From: Paramoeba atlantica
Taxonomy: Eukaryota; Discosea
Reading direction: 5' to 3'
Length of the DNA stretch: 64,000 bases
NCBI GenBank assembly: GCA_977017575.1
Contig: CDRNVI010000034.1
Coordinates: forward strand, 186,001-250,000
In this document: positions 49,453 through 58,153 of the stretch, piece by piece
Position numbering within the stretch: position 1 is the stretch's first letter
How the letters are laid out: every line of letters begins with the position of its first letter
Translations under genes and position numbers: made by a program
Notes under the pieces: generated by a model
What the model saw: the letters and a program-made list of their open reading frames with translations, nothing else
Databases searched by the model: none
Told to the model about the DNA's origin: nothing

Positions 49453-49864
49453 TACATAAAAAATACTTTTTGCTTGAAGGGACCTAAGGGGGTTAACATA
49501 TCACTTTCTCGTTCAAAATTCTGAGAGCTGCACGTTCCCTTCATTTTTAGATGATTTAAAAAAAGAATACAAAAAATTATTTTTTGCATCTTCATACCAT
49601 ACAATTTTGAGCAAACAAACACTCCGCGGCCAGGGGGCACAAGTGGATCAATATTAATAAAGAGCGGCAAAGCTATTTTCTAGGATGACGAGATCTCTCG
49701 TTTGCAACGAAAATCAGAAACAACAGATAAAAATAATTGAATTTCTCATGGGAGGAGAGGATTTGATTGCTTGAAATGTGAGAAATTGGTCTCTTGAAAA
49801 ATGTGAAGAAAGTGATACTCCGTCTATTGGATGCAGGCATTTGAGAGTTTTGTTTCCATGCTTT

Positions 49865-49985
49865 AACGCGCAAGGTCCTTGTGCTAGGATCTGCGAAATG
49901 CAACAAAAATGAGCTCAAACGGACACTTGGCTGAAAAGTTAGACGGGGGTGACTTTTCGCTGTGGGGGGTTATAAATTAGAACAA
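49865..49985. repeat. Dispersed repeat, copy 2
   Basis: Reverse-orientation match to 7660-7790 (AGCTCAAACGGACACTTG and flanks). Further left, at about 49660-49700, GCGGCAAAGCTATTTTCTAG is related in reverse to the sequence near 12820 and 13010, so the family is longer than this core. Confidence 0.6.
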
Positions 49986-50261
49986 AAAAGAAAATTTATA
50001 GTTATATTTATAGAAATTATTAACAGGGTTCGAATTAACGAGAATGGTTACGCAAAAAGTCCTGATTAATGATTCTGCCTGATGGAAAAACGCTATAATT
50101 CTGCGATAAGCTACCTCGGAACGTGAGATCCAAGGCCCTTGTCGGAAGTGAGGGTCAAATATTTCTGCGGTGTTCTCCCCTCTATCCTAGCTTTTCCTGT
50201 TTTTTTCTTCAAAAACATAATTTTTTTTCTGAAAAATTAGGAATGGCATTTATAGAAATTA

Positions 50262-50336
50262 ATGAGGAGTATTAAAAGTGAGAAGAGGGCTCGTTTTACA
50301 AGGTTACCAGTGAACATCCCAGCCTCCCTCGGAAAA
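50262..50336. repeat. Dispersed repeat near gene 3' end, copy 2
   Basis: GAGAAGAGGGCTCGTTTTAC and CCAGCCTCCCTCGGAAAA match 44620-44702. It lies 67 bp downstream of the frataxin stop codon. Confidence 0.65.
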
Positions 50337-50402
50337 TTTATAGAAAATTCATGTGGAAAATCGTTTAATAGTTTTTTAATGGCAAACAGGTGGGGTAGTA
50401 TG

Positions 50403-50987
50403 CTAAAAGTCCAATCGAATCGTTTCCCCCAATATTTGACTTAGTTCATCATTTAGTCTTTTCAAAAGGCTGTGCCCGTTGCGGCTGCAAGCAGTACAAA
50501 TTTTTTCATTGTTTTCTTGTTCTATATTGTAGTGAAAAGGACCGCTAAGAGGAGAAGACAACCAAAGCTGTCGATTTGGAGCCTGCTTGTTTAGCACGTA
50601 TTTCCCTCTTGAGGTGTCAATGGAAAGGACTCCGCCCTCAAGGTTAACTTCCGTAATTTCATCAGGATAACGTTCCGACAACTCTTCTAACTGCTCAGAA
50701 ATCGCTTCAAGCACTTTCTCCACAGCTGCGTTGTACGCAACATCTGTGTATGCTGACATCCCGACGTCTCCGGTGGATGATGCAGAATTTAAAAATGGCG
50801 TTCTCGAGTAGTATCGCGCGAGTAAAAAAAATTGTGGTCCCACTACTCTCGCTAACGGACTAAATGGATGCAAATTAAATTTGTAAGGTGTCGATGAAGT
50901 GTAAGGTGTCGAAGTTGAAAATACTGTGCATTGACTCCAGCAAATATTTTTACGCGTTACATTCCGATACCTACTCAGGCGATGCAT
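50403..50987 (-). CDS. Frataxin (mitochondrial iron-sulphur assembly)
   Basis: 194 residues from the ATG at 50987 (upstream only TTG). The first 75 residues are rich in Arg, Ser, Thr and Tyr with almost no acidic residues, a mitochondrial presequence. The frataxin fold follows: a first helix with VEKVLEAISEQLEELSERYP, then EVNLEGGVLSIDTSRGKYVL, NKQAPNRQLWLSSPLSGPFH and a C-terminal helix, SLLKRLNDELSQILGE. The acidic ridge of helix 1 and the N-K-Q-x-P-x-x-Q-x-W-L-S-S-P signature are intact. Frataxin stimulates cysteine-desulphurase-dependent Fe-S cluster synthesis in the matrix. Confidence 0.95.
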   Translation of the reverse strand: MHRLSRYRNVTRKNICWSQCTVFSTSTPYTSSTPYKFNLHPFSPLARVVGPQFFLLARYYSRTPFLNSASSTGDVGMSAYTDVAYNAAVEKVLEAISEQLEELSERYPDEITEVNLEGGVLSIDTSRGKYVLNKQAPNRQLWLSSPLSGPFHYNIEQENNEKICTACSRNGHSLLKRLNDELSQILGETIRLDF

Positions 50988-51263
50988 ATAAAATACAGTA
51001 GTATATATCTGCAAGTGTAAATACAACTATTCTAATTTTTGCTAGGTAACCTACGGTTTATGTCAGCGAACTTAAAAGAGGGGCTGTGAGAGAGTCAAAA
51101 CAACCATAAGATCGCACCGTCCTATTTGATAAATTATTTAGACTAATACGATGTATTTAGTTTAGGCCATTACAATGAAGAATTCATACAGAACACAATT
51201 TCCCGTAAGTTCACTCTACAGTTGTAGACGCAAAACGCTGTGTAAAAGTGAAATTGTATGCGC

Positions 51264-54254
51264 TCATTTGCAGCTCCTAAAAAACTTGCCCGCATATTCC
51301 GTCGCCTTTTCTCTGACACTTTGTGCATCACCCTGGAATCCTCCCTGGGCGCAGCTCTCCTTACCCCCGCCTTTCCCAACGGAAGCCTTTACCCAAGCGA
51401 CAGCCGAAGCCTCTGATGATGTCACCTCGCCACCTGAACTTTGCCCTGTAGAATACCCCGGACGTACTTGAGTCACCACAAGGCCGCATTTTTTGCTGAA
51501 ATCATACCCCACAGCGAATACGCCACACAAACGAGAATTCGAGGAGAGAAGTACGCTGGTGGCACGTTGCACCAAATCTCTTGAGGGAGGGAGCTCCGTG
51601 CAAGGCCCCAAAATTGTCCATTGGGTGTCTGACGAAAGCGATGTTGCATGTCGCTGTGCCAGTTCCTCTACTATCACGAGTCGCGCAGCCTCATGCTTAC
51701 GTTTCAATCCGTTCGCGAGGTTAATTTGCGCATCCATACCTTCACGTAGTTTGTGCTTCACCAGTAACGGAGAAGTAGAGGCATTCACCGTGTCTCTTAG
51801 TTTGCTCAACGCCTTGACGGTGTCGTCCAGCTCCCCTGTAGAAATCCTTGTAATGTCATCGGCAAGACATTGGAGATGGGCGCTCCTCTCCCGTAGTTCG
51901 TCCTCGAACCGGACGCCAAGTGCAATGGACTCCACCGCCTGATCGCCACTGACGGCGACGATCCGGCGGATTCCTCGCATCAACGCGTCCTCGGAGAGAA
52001 GTACGAAGCTCCCTACCTCGCTGAGCGAGCGGAGATGGGTGCCGCCGCAGAGCTCAATGCTATACGGAAGAAGATAATCTGCGTCGCTGACGTGCTCCAG
52101 AACCTCCTCCACGGGGATTCCAATGGTTACTACCTTCACGATATCGCCGTATTTCTCGTCAAAAGCACTTCGGAGGGAGGGTATACCCTGGGCCACGGCC
52201 AGGGGGAGTTCTCTGGTATGTACCCTTAGGTCTTGCGCCACGGACGAACACAGCCGGTTCTCCACTTCGCGCAGCTCCTCGAGCTCGAGTTTCCTGCCCC
52301 AGGAGAAGTCAAAGCGGAGAGCGTCTTCGCCGACGTAGCTCCCACGCTGGTGCACTTCCCCAGACTCCGGATGTTGCAGCTGGAGCACTGCGCGTAGCGC
52401 GTGGTTAAGTTGGTGCGTCATTGTGTGGTTGGCTGCGACCCGGTGTCGACGAACTAAATCCACCTCCGTTGTGATGGTCTCCCCCACAGTAAGCGAACCG
52501 CTGTCAGAGGACGAGAAACCCCCGACGTGACATACATATCCACCCTGGTTGGACACTTTGGTTACGACAAACCCAGGCGTGAGGGTTCCGGTGTCGTAGA
52601 TCTGCCCCCCTGCCTCGGCGTAGAAATTGGTGCGGTCCAGTAACACGGCAAACTCTTCTGTGGAGCCCGTGATGTGCTGGACGAGTGTTCGGGACGATGT
52701 GGAGACAATCGCAACGACAGTCGCCTCCAGGCTTCGCCCCCAGTCATACTTTGCCTCGTCCTTCGTTGCCGGAACGCCTTCTCGCCGGAGGGTATCCAGT
52801 GTGGTGGGGTCCAGCACCGCGAATCCCGCCTTTGCTTTCTCCCCGGCTTCTTTTTTGTGCCGTTCCATAGCGTGATAAAACCCGCTCTCATCGAGCGACA
52901 GTCCCCGGGCATCGGCCATAAGTTTGGTGAGGTCCATAGGAAACCCGTACCGGTCATGCAGAATAAACGCCTCCACCCCCGGGACTACCCCCGTGTCGAC
53001 ACATCGCTGTGCGAGAGCATCAAAATGCCTCATCCCGGTTGTGTAGGTTCGCGCAAACGCGGTCTCCTCCTCCCTCAACACTGCGGCAACTTTGGCCAAC
53101 GTTTTTCCACAGTTCAGCTCGGGGAACGCCGGCCCCAGGGTTTTCTGCACCCCTGCGACGAGCTCGGAGAGAAACCCCTCCCGGGCCCCGAGGAACTCAT
53201 GCCCGAATCGTATGGCACGGCGCACAATACGACGCAGGACGAACCCGCGACCGCAGTTATCTGGCAGAGCCCCATCGGTGATCGCGCAGGTGAGCGTACG
53301 GATGTGATCCGCGACGACGCGATAGGCCATCGCGTGTTCCGCTTTCTCTGTGTTGGATAGATTGATATTCTCGGCGTCCTCGGTGGTACACAGGACTTTG
53401 TAGGGGTGGGGGTAAGCCGTGACATGTTGGATATGCTCAAACAGCGGCGTCCAGAGATCGGTGTCGTAGTTACTGGGGACATGCTGCAGCACCGAGAGCA
53501 GACGCTCCAGGCCCATGCCGGTGTCGACGTGGGTGGTGGGGAGTGGGGTGATGGCACCTCCCGGGAGGCGTTCGTACTGCATAAAGACCAGATTCCAGAG
53601 CTCAATAACGTTCGGGTCGTCTTGGTTGACCAGATCTGAGGCGTCACGATCGCCGAGACGGTCATAGTGGATTTCTGTACAGGGACCACAGGGTCCGGTC
53701 TCACCCATCTCCCAAAAGTTATCTTTAAGGTTTCCAGGGAGGATACGTTCCGGAGGGAAATACATTTCCCAGGCCTCTTTTGTTTCCACATCGCATGGCA
53801 GCCCCTCGGACTGGCATCCCTCAAAGTACGTCACGTAGAGTCGATCAGGGGGAATATCATAGACTTGGGTGAGCAGGAGCCAGGCTCGGTGGATAGCCTC
53901 GCGCTTGAAATACGTGGAGTCCCCGAAGGACCAGTTTCCGAGCATCTCGAAAAAGGTATGGTGATAAGTGTCACGGCCGACGTCCTCCAAGTCATTGTGT
54001 TTGCCACCCGCTCGGATGCATTTCTGGCTGTTCGTCGCGCGTCGGAGTTTTCCAAACTCCGTGTTCGGGTCGGCGGCTCCCAGGAAGATACTTTTAAATT
54101 GATTCATACCAGCGTTAGTGAAGAGAAGTGTCTTGTCGCTCTCTGGTACTACTCTAGAGGAGGGCACAAAGCGATGATCACACTGGTTAACGAAATAATC
54201 AATGAACGCGCGGCGTGTTTTCTCCGCGGGCCATTTAAGTTTTGATTCACTCAT
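51264..54254 (-). CDS. Alanyl-tRNA synthetase
   Basis: 996 residues from the ATG at 54254. Class II core: KTRRAFIDYFVNQCDH, LLFTNAGMNQFK, HHTFFEMLGNWSFGD (motif 2 region), GPCGPCTEIHYD and DTGMGLERLL (motif 3). The editing domain has NHTMTHQLNHAL (HxxxH) and ELCGGTHLRS; a C-Ala-like end follows. Length is typical of eukaryotic AlaRS. The frame stays open for 37 codons upstream without an ATG, including a stretch (FSSSNLNSLYRTFTRASVVT) free of acidic residues. In T. brucei one AlaRS gene is reported to serve cytosol and mitochondrion through alternative trans-splicing; here a longer form would need a non-AUG start. Confidence 0.96.
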   Translation of the reverse strand: MSESKLKWPAEKTRRAFIDYFVNQCDHRFVPSSRVVPESDKTLLFTNAGMNQFKSIFLGAADPNTEFGKLRRATNSQKCIRAGGKHNDLEDVGRDTYHHTFFEMLGNWSFGDSTYFKREAIHRAWLLLTQVYDIPPDRLYVTYFEGCQSEGLPCDVETKEAWEMYFPPERILPGNLKDNFWEMGETGPCGPCTEIHYDRLGDRDASDLVNQDDPNVIELWNLVFMQYERLPGGAITPLPTTHVDTGMGLERLLSVLQHVPSNYDTDLWTPLFEHIQHVTAYPHPYKVLCTTEDAENINLSNTEKAEHAMAYRVVADHIRTLTCAITDGALPDNCGRGFVLRRIVRRAIRFGHEFLGAREGFLSELVAGVQKTLGPAFPELNCGKTLAKVAAVLREEETAFARTYTTGMRHFDALAQRCVDTGVVPGVEAFILHDRYGFPMDLTKLMADARGLSLDESGFYHAMERHKKEAGEKAKAGFAVLDPTTLDTLRREGVPATKDEAKYDWGRSLEATVVAIVSTSSRTLVQHITGSTEEFAVLLDRTNFYAEAGGQIYDTGTLTPGFVVTKVSNQGGYVCHVGGFSSSDSGSLTVGETITTEVDLVRRHRVAANHTMTHQLNHALRAVLQLQHPESGEVHQRGSYVGEDALRFDFSWGRKLELEELREVENRLCSSVAQDLRVHTRELPLAVAQGIPSLRSAFDEKYGDIVKVVTIGIPVEEVLEHVSDADYLLPYSIELCGGTHLRSLSEVGSFVLLSEDALMRGIRRIVAVSGDQAVESIALGVRFEDELRERSAHLQCLADDITRISTGELDDTVKALSKLRDTVNASTSPLLVKHKLREGMDAQINLANGLKRKHEAARLVIVEELAQRHATSLSSDTQWTILGPCTELPPSRDLVQRATSVLLSSNSRLCGVFAVGYDFSKKCGLVVTQVRPGYSTGQSSGGEVTSSEASAVAWVKASVGKGGGKESCAQGGFQGDAQSVREKATEYAGKFFRSCK

Positions 54255-54553
54255 GTGGGTAACTACCGAAGCGCGGGTAAACGTTCGGTACAACGAATTT
54301 AGGTTAGATGACGAAAAACAAAGAAAAGTCAAAGAAAAAAGTTGAAGTGTAAACCGAAGTTGCTTTCATACTGTGTGTAAGAACTATCAATTGTGGCTTC
54401 ATTTTGCCATGGACTCCATATTAAATATGGATAAATATTATTTGTACCAAATACTATTTACTACGAAATACGCCTAAAAAATTGTGCTGGATTCAAAAAA
54501 CCTGTAATTCAAGAAAGTCTGACTTTTTGAATTACAGTAAAACTTTCAAAGTC

Positions 54554-56503
54554 TTACAAAAGTAAATCCTTCAAAGCACATGGAGTAAAACCAGAGCGTT
54601 TATCATGCACATCTCGCACATGAACACTGTGGCGTATAATGCACACCTCCTTTGTGGTTCCCCAAAAGTAAGTGGTCTTGTCGTACACGGATTTGGGTAC
54701 TTGAGAAAAGGGAATGCCATAGCCCAATGCCAGCATCCGCAAGCACTGCACTATTCGACCTGAGACCAACGCATTGTAAAAGCTTATCGAACAAAGTTCC
54801 TCGGAAGAAGTATCCGCGGAAGGCGTTTTCATGGACGATTTCGCATTGTCCTCGCAAAGATCACGAATACGGCTGCTAATTTGAGTGAGCGCATCCTTAC
54901 TTACTGTACTTTCAAACTTCTCATCCGTAGATGAGGCAAGAGTTTTCTCACGCGCTCGTTTCTGAAATTCGTGTATGACACTGCGTACTGTTTGAGTTAC
55001 GATTGGATCCAAGCAGAATTCGTCATTCTGGCAAAATGCTTTTGCAATTTCGGAAAAAAGTGTCCAGAGAATTTTCACATTCGGAAAAGACATTTCGCGT
55101 ATGAGCACATAGTAAACTGGAAGGAAAACAGATTTCAGATGTAGTATTCGTGTGTTCCGAGGCAGGAAACTGAGGAACTCGACGTAATTCAGCGCGAGAA
55201 TATCAAAATTAGAGGACATAGATCCGATCTCCGACTGTAAGACACTGATAAACCATTCTGGATTCTGACTTTGTGTAATAAGACGCTGCAGCAGCGAGCT
55301 TGAAAATTTATAAAGAATGCTACAGGATGCTGGAGCTATATCCTCACCGGAGGAGTCATTGTTGCTGTCGAGGTCATTTTCGATTTGTAGTTCGGAGAGC
55401 TTGGTAAGGGCATTCGGACAGAGGAAGTTCCTTATTGACAAGTATTTCCAGGAAGAATTGTTGAAAACTTTAGGGTGAGATAAAGAGTGGCATAAAAAGT
55501 CGTACATTTTTTCAGTTATACCGCTGCGGTGCAATTGTTCACAAGTGTCCCCGCTATATGCCAACCAAGGAATTATCATGTGTGCAAGAGAAAGAGGAGG
55601 ATATATTGGCAATAAGTCGCACAAATTCGTCGCTTCGGATCTCTCCTTCACTTTTTGATAAATTCTCCACAACTCTGGAATTATGACATGTTGAAACAGT
55701 GCCTGGACATGCCCTCTTGTGAGAAGTCTTTCCCAAAGCCGGAGCTCGTTGGCCGCTTGTTCGGCGGAACGAAACCCGTGCAAAGAAACATCCTCAGAGT
55801 AGAAATTTTTGGATTTACTTTTCTTGGCACACCTCCCACATAGGAACGCATGGAGATCACAATTTTGTGGTTGAAAAAAATTGTGAAGTGCTTGTCGTAG
55901 CCACGGCATAATATGTGAAGCCATTGCACTAGAAATAGAATCCTCGTTGTTGTTCTCTCCCATCAAATTTATAGACGTCGCGAACTCATATAGTGCTTGA
56001 CAAGGTAAGGGCGGGTGAAACAAGCACACGGAACGACCATTGTACTCAACAACAAAGTCAGTTGTCGTGCGGGTGTCTACTATTTTCGCAGAGCTCGATC
56101 GGAGTAAAGCCGGCTTCCAGGAAAGTTCGAGTACACGGGACAAAAGCACGCATGCCACATCGCGATAACTTAATTCCCCACCCGATAGCGGATACCTTTC
56201 TCTTACTCTGGTGAGAGCTAGGGCTACCGTCCTCAAAATGTTTCCACAGTTTGATTCCACCTCGATCCAATAGGTATCAGACACAGGACGCGTAGCAAGT
56301 TTTCCGAGAGACTGGATGACTTGACCGTAGATGGTGTCTGTCGCGTGCAGCGCGGCCCTTAGGCTGAGTAGCGTTGTAACGTCATGCAACACTGCTGATT
56401 CCCTATCTTCCCGTAGTAGAAAATCACAAAAACTATCCTGAAGGTCTATTTCTTGGGACTCCCTGTCAGGTTGAATTGCTGCAGGATCTTCTCGCATCGA
56501 CAT
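54554..56503 (-). CDS. Large unknown helical protein
   Basis: 649 residues from an ATG. Acidic N-terminus (DLQDSFCDFLLREDRES), then mostly amphipathic helices: LLSLRAALHATDTIYGQVIQ, ILRTVALALTRVRERYPLSG, LSYRDVACVLLSRVLELSWK, HVQALFQHVIIPELWRIYQK. One Cys-rich spot, FLCGRCAKKSK, lies near residue 225. No transmembrane segment. The C-terminus (SGFTPCALKDLLL) is short. The pattern could be HEAT-like or a scaffold subunit, but I recognise no family. It has ordinary codon usage and sits between AlaRS and eIF1A. Confidence 0.7.
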   Translation of the reverse strand: MSMREDPAAIQPDRESQEIDLQDSFCDFLLREDRESAVLHDVTTLLSLRAALHATDTIYGQVIQSLGKLATRPVSDTYWIEVESNCGNILRTVALALTRVRERYPLSGGELSYRDVACVLLSRVLELSWKPALLRSSSAKIVDTRTTTDFVVEYNGRSVCLFHPPLPCQALYEFATSINLMGENNNEDSISSAMASHIMPWLRQALHNFFQPQNCDLHAFLCGRCAKKSKSKNFYSEDVSLHGFRSAEQAANELRLWERLLTRGHVQALFQHVIIPELWRIYQKVKERSEATNLCDLLPIYPPLSLAHMIIPWLAYSGDTCEQLHRSGITEKMYDFLCHSLSHPKVFNNSSWKYLSIRNFLCPNALTKLSELQIENDLDSNNDSSGEDIAPASCSILYKFSSSLLQRLITQSQNPEWFISVLQSEIGSMSSNFDILALNYVEFLSFLPRNTRILHLKSVFLPVYYVLIREMSFPNVKILWTLFSEIAKAFCQNDEFCLDPIVTQTVRSVIHEFQKRAREKTLASSTDEKFESTVSKDALTQISSRIRDLCEDNAKSSMKTPSADTSSEELCSISFYNALVSGRIVQCLRMLALGYGIPFSQVPKSVYDKTTYFWGTTKEVCIIRHSVHVRDVHDKRSGFTPCALKDLLL

Positions 56504-56780
56504 GCAAGTATCAACCCAATGGCTTGCGAGGGTAGCGCATCAAACCATATGCATGTGTTCAAAAGTTAATTGCAAAAAAAACGGACACCGTAAAAATATT
56601 CGAAATATCAGATGACAGAACGTGTGAAAGCTAAAAATAACGAATGCCAGAAAGTACTGTGACTGATTTTATATCTAAGAGCTCAAAAAAGGCTCCCCAA
56701 TTAGTGATTTTTCAAGACACGTATCTTCTTGAAACAGGAACCTAACAAGATGAAATCAACCCAATATGGCTTCCCTTCTC

Positions 56781-57608
56781 CTAAATCTCATCAATATTCA
56801 GCTCCCCTATATTCGGAAGCGGCGGCATACTGCGTTGGGCGGGAATCACCTCCCCTGGGCGCGTCGCACTCCCACGCCCACCCACCTTCCCCGCCCCACT
56901 CGCTTCAGTTTCCTCCCCTGTCTTCCTCTCCCGCCCACGTTCCTTCGCGAGCCTCGTCTTGAACGTGTCCTGTCGTTTCCTCATCGTCTTCCCCGAGTGC
57001 CGGTCATACTTTGTGTACACCGGGACATCAGGCTCCAGACTCTCCTCCGAGTGTCCTGAATCACTCCCCTCCCCCCCTTCCCCACTCCCCGATCCCCCCT
57101 CCCCTTCGGACTCCATACCCTCCGAATCGGATGAGATCTCCCACCCCTCATTGGGCACCGGCGTCCCCTCCCCCCCCGCCCCCGCCCCCCTGGTGAACCG
57201 GACATTCCCCGCGCTCTCCTCCGCCTCCTCGACCATCCCCCCGCGCCCCACCACGGACCACCGGGAGGTGTCCGGGATGTGCCCCAGGCGCTGCAGCTCG
57301 GCGGCCTCCTCGGAGGTGTAGCGCAGCAGGACGTCGACGACGGGGGAGCCGGTCTGGAACGCGCGGGCCCCGCACAGCACGACGTTGCCGAGGTTGATCC
57401 ACATCCGGCGCACGATCTTGCCCCGGATCACCCCGAGGAGGTCGAGCCCGGAGAAGAGGTGGACGCGGACCCGGTTGCACCCCAGCATGGCGGTGCAGAT
57501 GCCGTACTCCTGGCCCTCCTCGCGCAGGATGAGCTCCTTTTTGACGTTTTGGTTTTTGCTGCTGCCTTTTTTGCGGTTCTTGCCGCCCATCCCGGTGTTT
57601 TTCGGCAT
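56781..57608 (-). CDS. Translation initiation factor eIF1A with long acidic C-terminal extension
   Basis: 275 residues from an ATG; most eIF1A are 140-170. The basic N-terminus MPKNTGMGGKNRKKGSSKNQ and the OB-fold (RVHLFSGLDLLGVIRGKIVR, MWINLGNVVLCGARAFQ) are canonical. eIF1A binds the ribosomal A site and promotes scanning and start-codon choice. After residue 125 comes an expanded acidic, Gly/Ser/Glu-rich tail (SDSEGMESEGEGGSGSGEGG), a basic patch and a final IGELNIDEI. That ending keeps the acidic I-D-x-I form that contacts eIF5B in other species, so the extension lies between the fold and the docking tip. Confidence 0.93.
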   Translation of the reverse strand: MPKNTGMGGKNRKKGSSKNQNVKKELILREEGQEYGICTAMLGCNRVRVHLFSGLDLLGVIRGKIVRRMWINLGNVVLCGARAFQTGSPVVDVLLRYTSEEAAELQRLGHIPDTSRWSVVGRGGMVEEAEESAGNVRFTRGAGAGGEGTPVPNEGWEISSDSEGMESEGEGGSGSGEGGEGSDSGHSEESLEPDVPVYTKYDRHSGKTMRKRQDTFKTRLAKERGRERKTGEETEASGAGKVGGRGSATRPGEVIPAQRSMPPLPNIGELNIDEI

Positions 57609-57720
57609 GGGGCGGGGGAGAGGGAGATGAAAAGAAAAAGAAAAGGAGAATGAGATAAATAAAAGGAATGAGGTAAATAAAAGGAGAATAAAATAAATGA
57701 AAGGAGAATAAAAGCCACGT
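57609..57720 (-). promoter_or_regulatory. Long pyrimidine-rich leader without AG before eIF1A
   Basis: On the minus strand about 110 nt before the ATG consist of repeats of ATTCTCCTTTTATTT-like units ending in CATCTCCCTCTCCCCCGCCC directly before the ATG. No AG dinucleotide occurs between the start of the run and the ATG, so a splice acceptor cannot lie inside it. Confidence 0.45.
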
Positions 57721-57815
57721 TGATGAGCGCTCAGGCCCGTGTGATGGTGGCCAGGATGTCCGACGAGGACTCCAACCCACCTCTAGTCCTGAACTAGAGG
57801 CCTGGTGTACTATAG

Positions 57816-57930
57816 AGTGGTTTTTAGAGTGGTTTTTTTAGAGGGGTTTTTTAGAGTGGTTTTTTAGAGTGGTTTTTTAGAGGGGTTTTTTAGAGTGGGG
57901 TTTTAGAGTGGTTTTTTAGAGGGGTTTTTA
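57816..57930. repeat. G/T-rich minisatellite (TTTTTTAGAGNGG units)
   Basis: Eight or so degenerate units of 14-17 bp (TTTTTTAGAGTGG or TTTTTTAGAGGGG) in tandem, upstream of eIF1A. Slippage-type repeat; the remainder of 57609-58153 contains no gene. Confidence 0.75.
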
Positions 57931-58153
57931 AAAAAAGGAGAAAAGGGAGAGGCGTGGAGAAGAGGGTGGGGTAGAGAAGAGACTTCGGGTAGGGGAAATA
58001 GAGTAGAGTGAACAAAAAAAGGCCTGCTGGTGTTCATAAACCCCCGTGCAATTTAGGGTATACTATTTTGGTATACAGACTCATTAGTGTACAAATTGGT
58101 GCACACCCGAATTTGATCACCTTGAGATTAGAAAATTTACTGGACATTTGGTG

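Noticed and set aside
57148-57780. Minus-strand 210-codon frame overlapping eIF1A
   Set aside because: Out-of-frame shadow of eIF1A and its pyrimidine leader; the protein would be Arg/Pro/Ala low-complexity.
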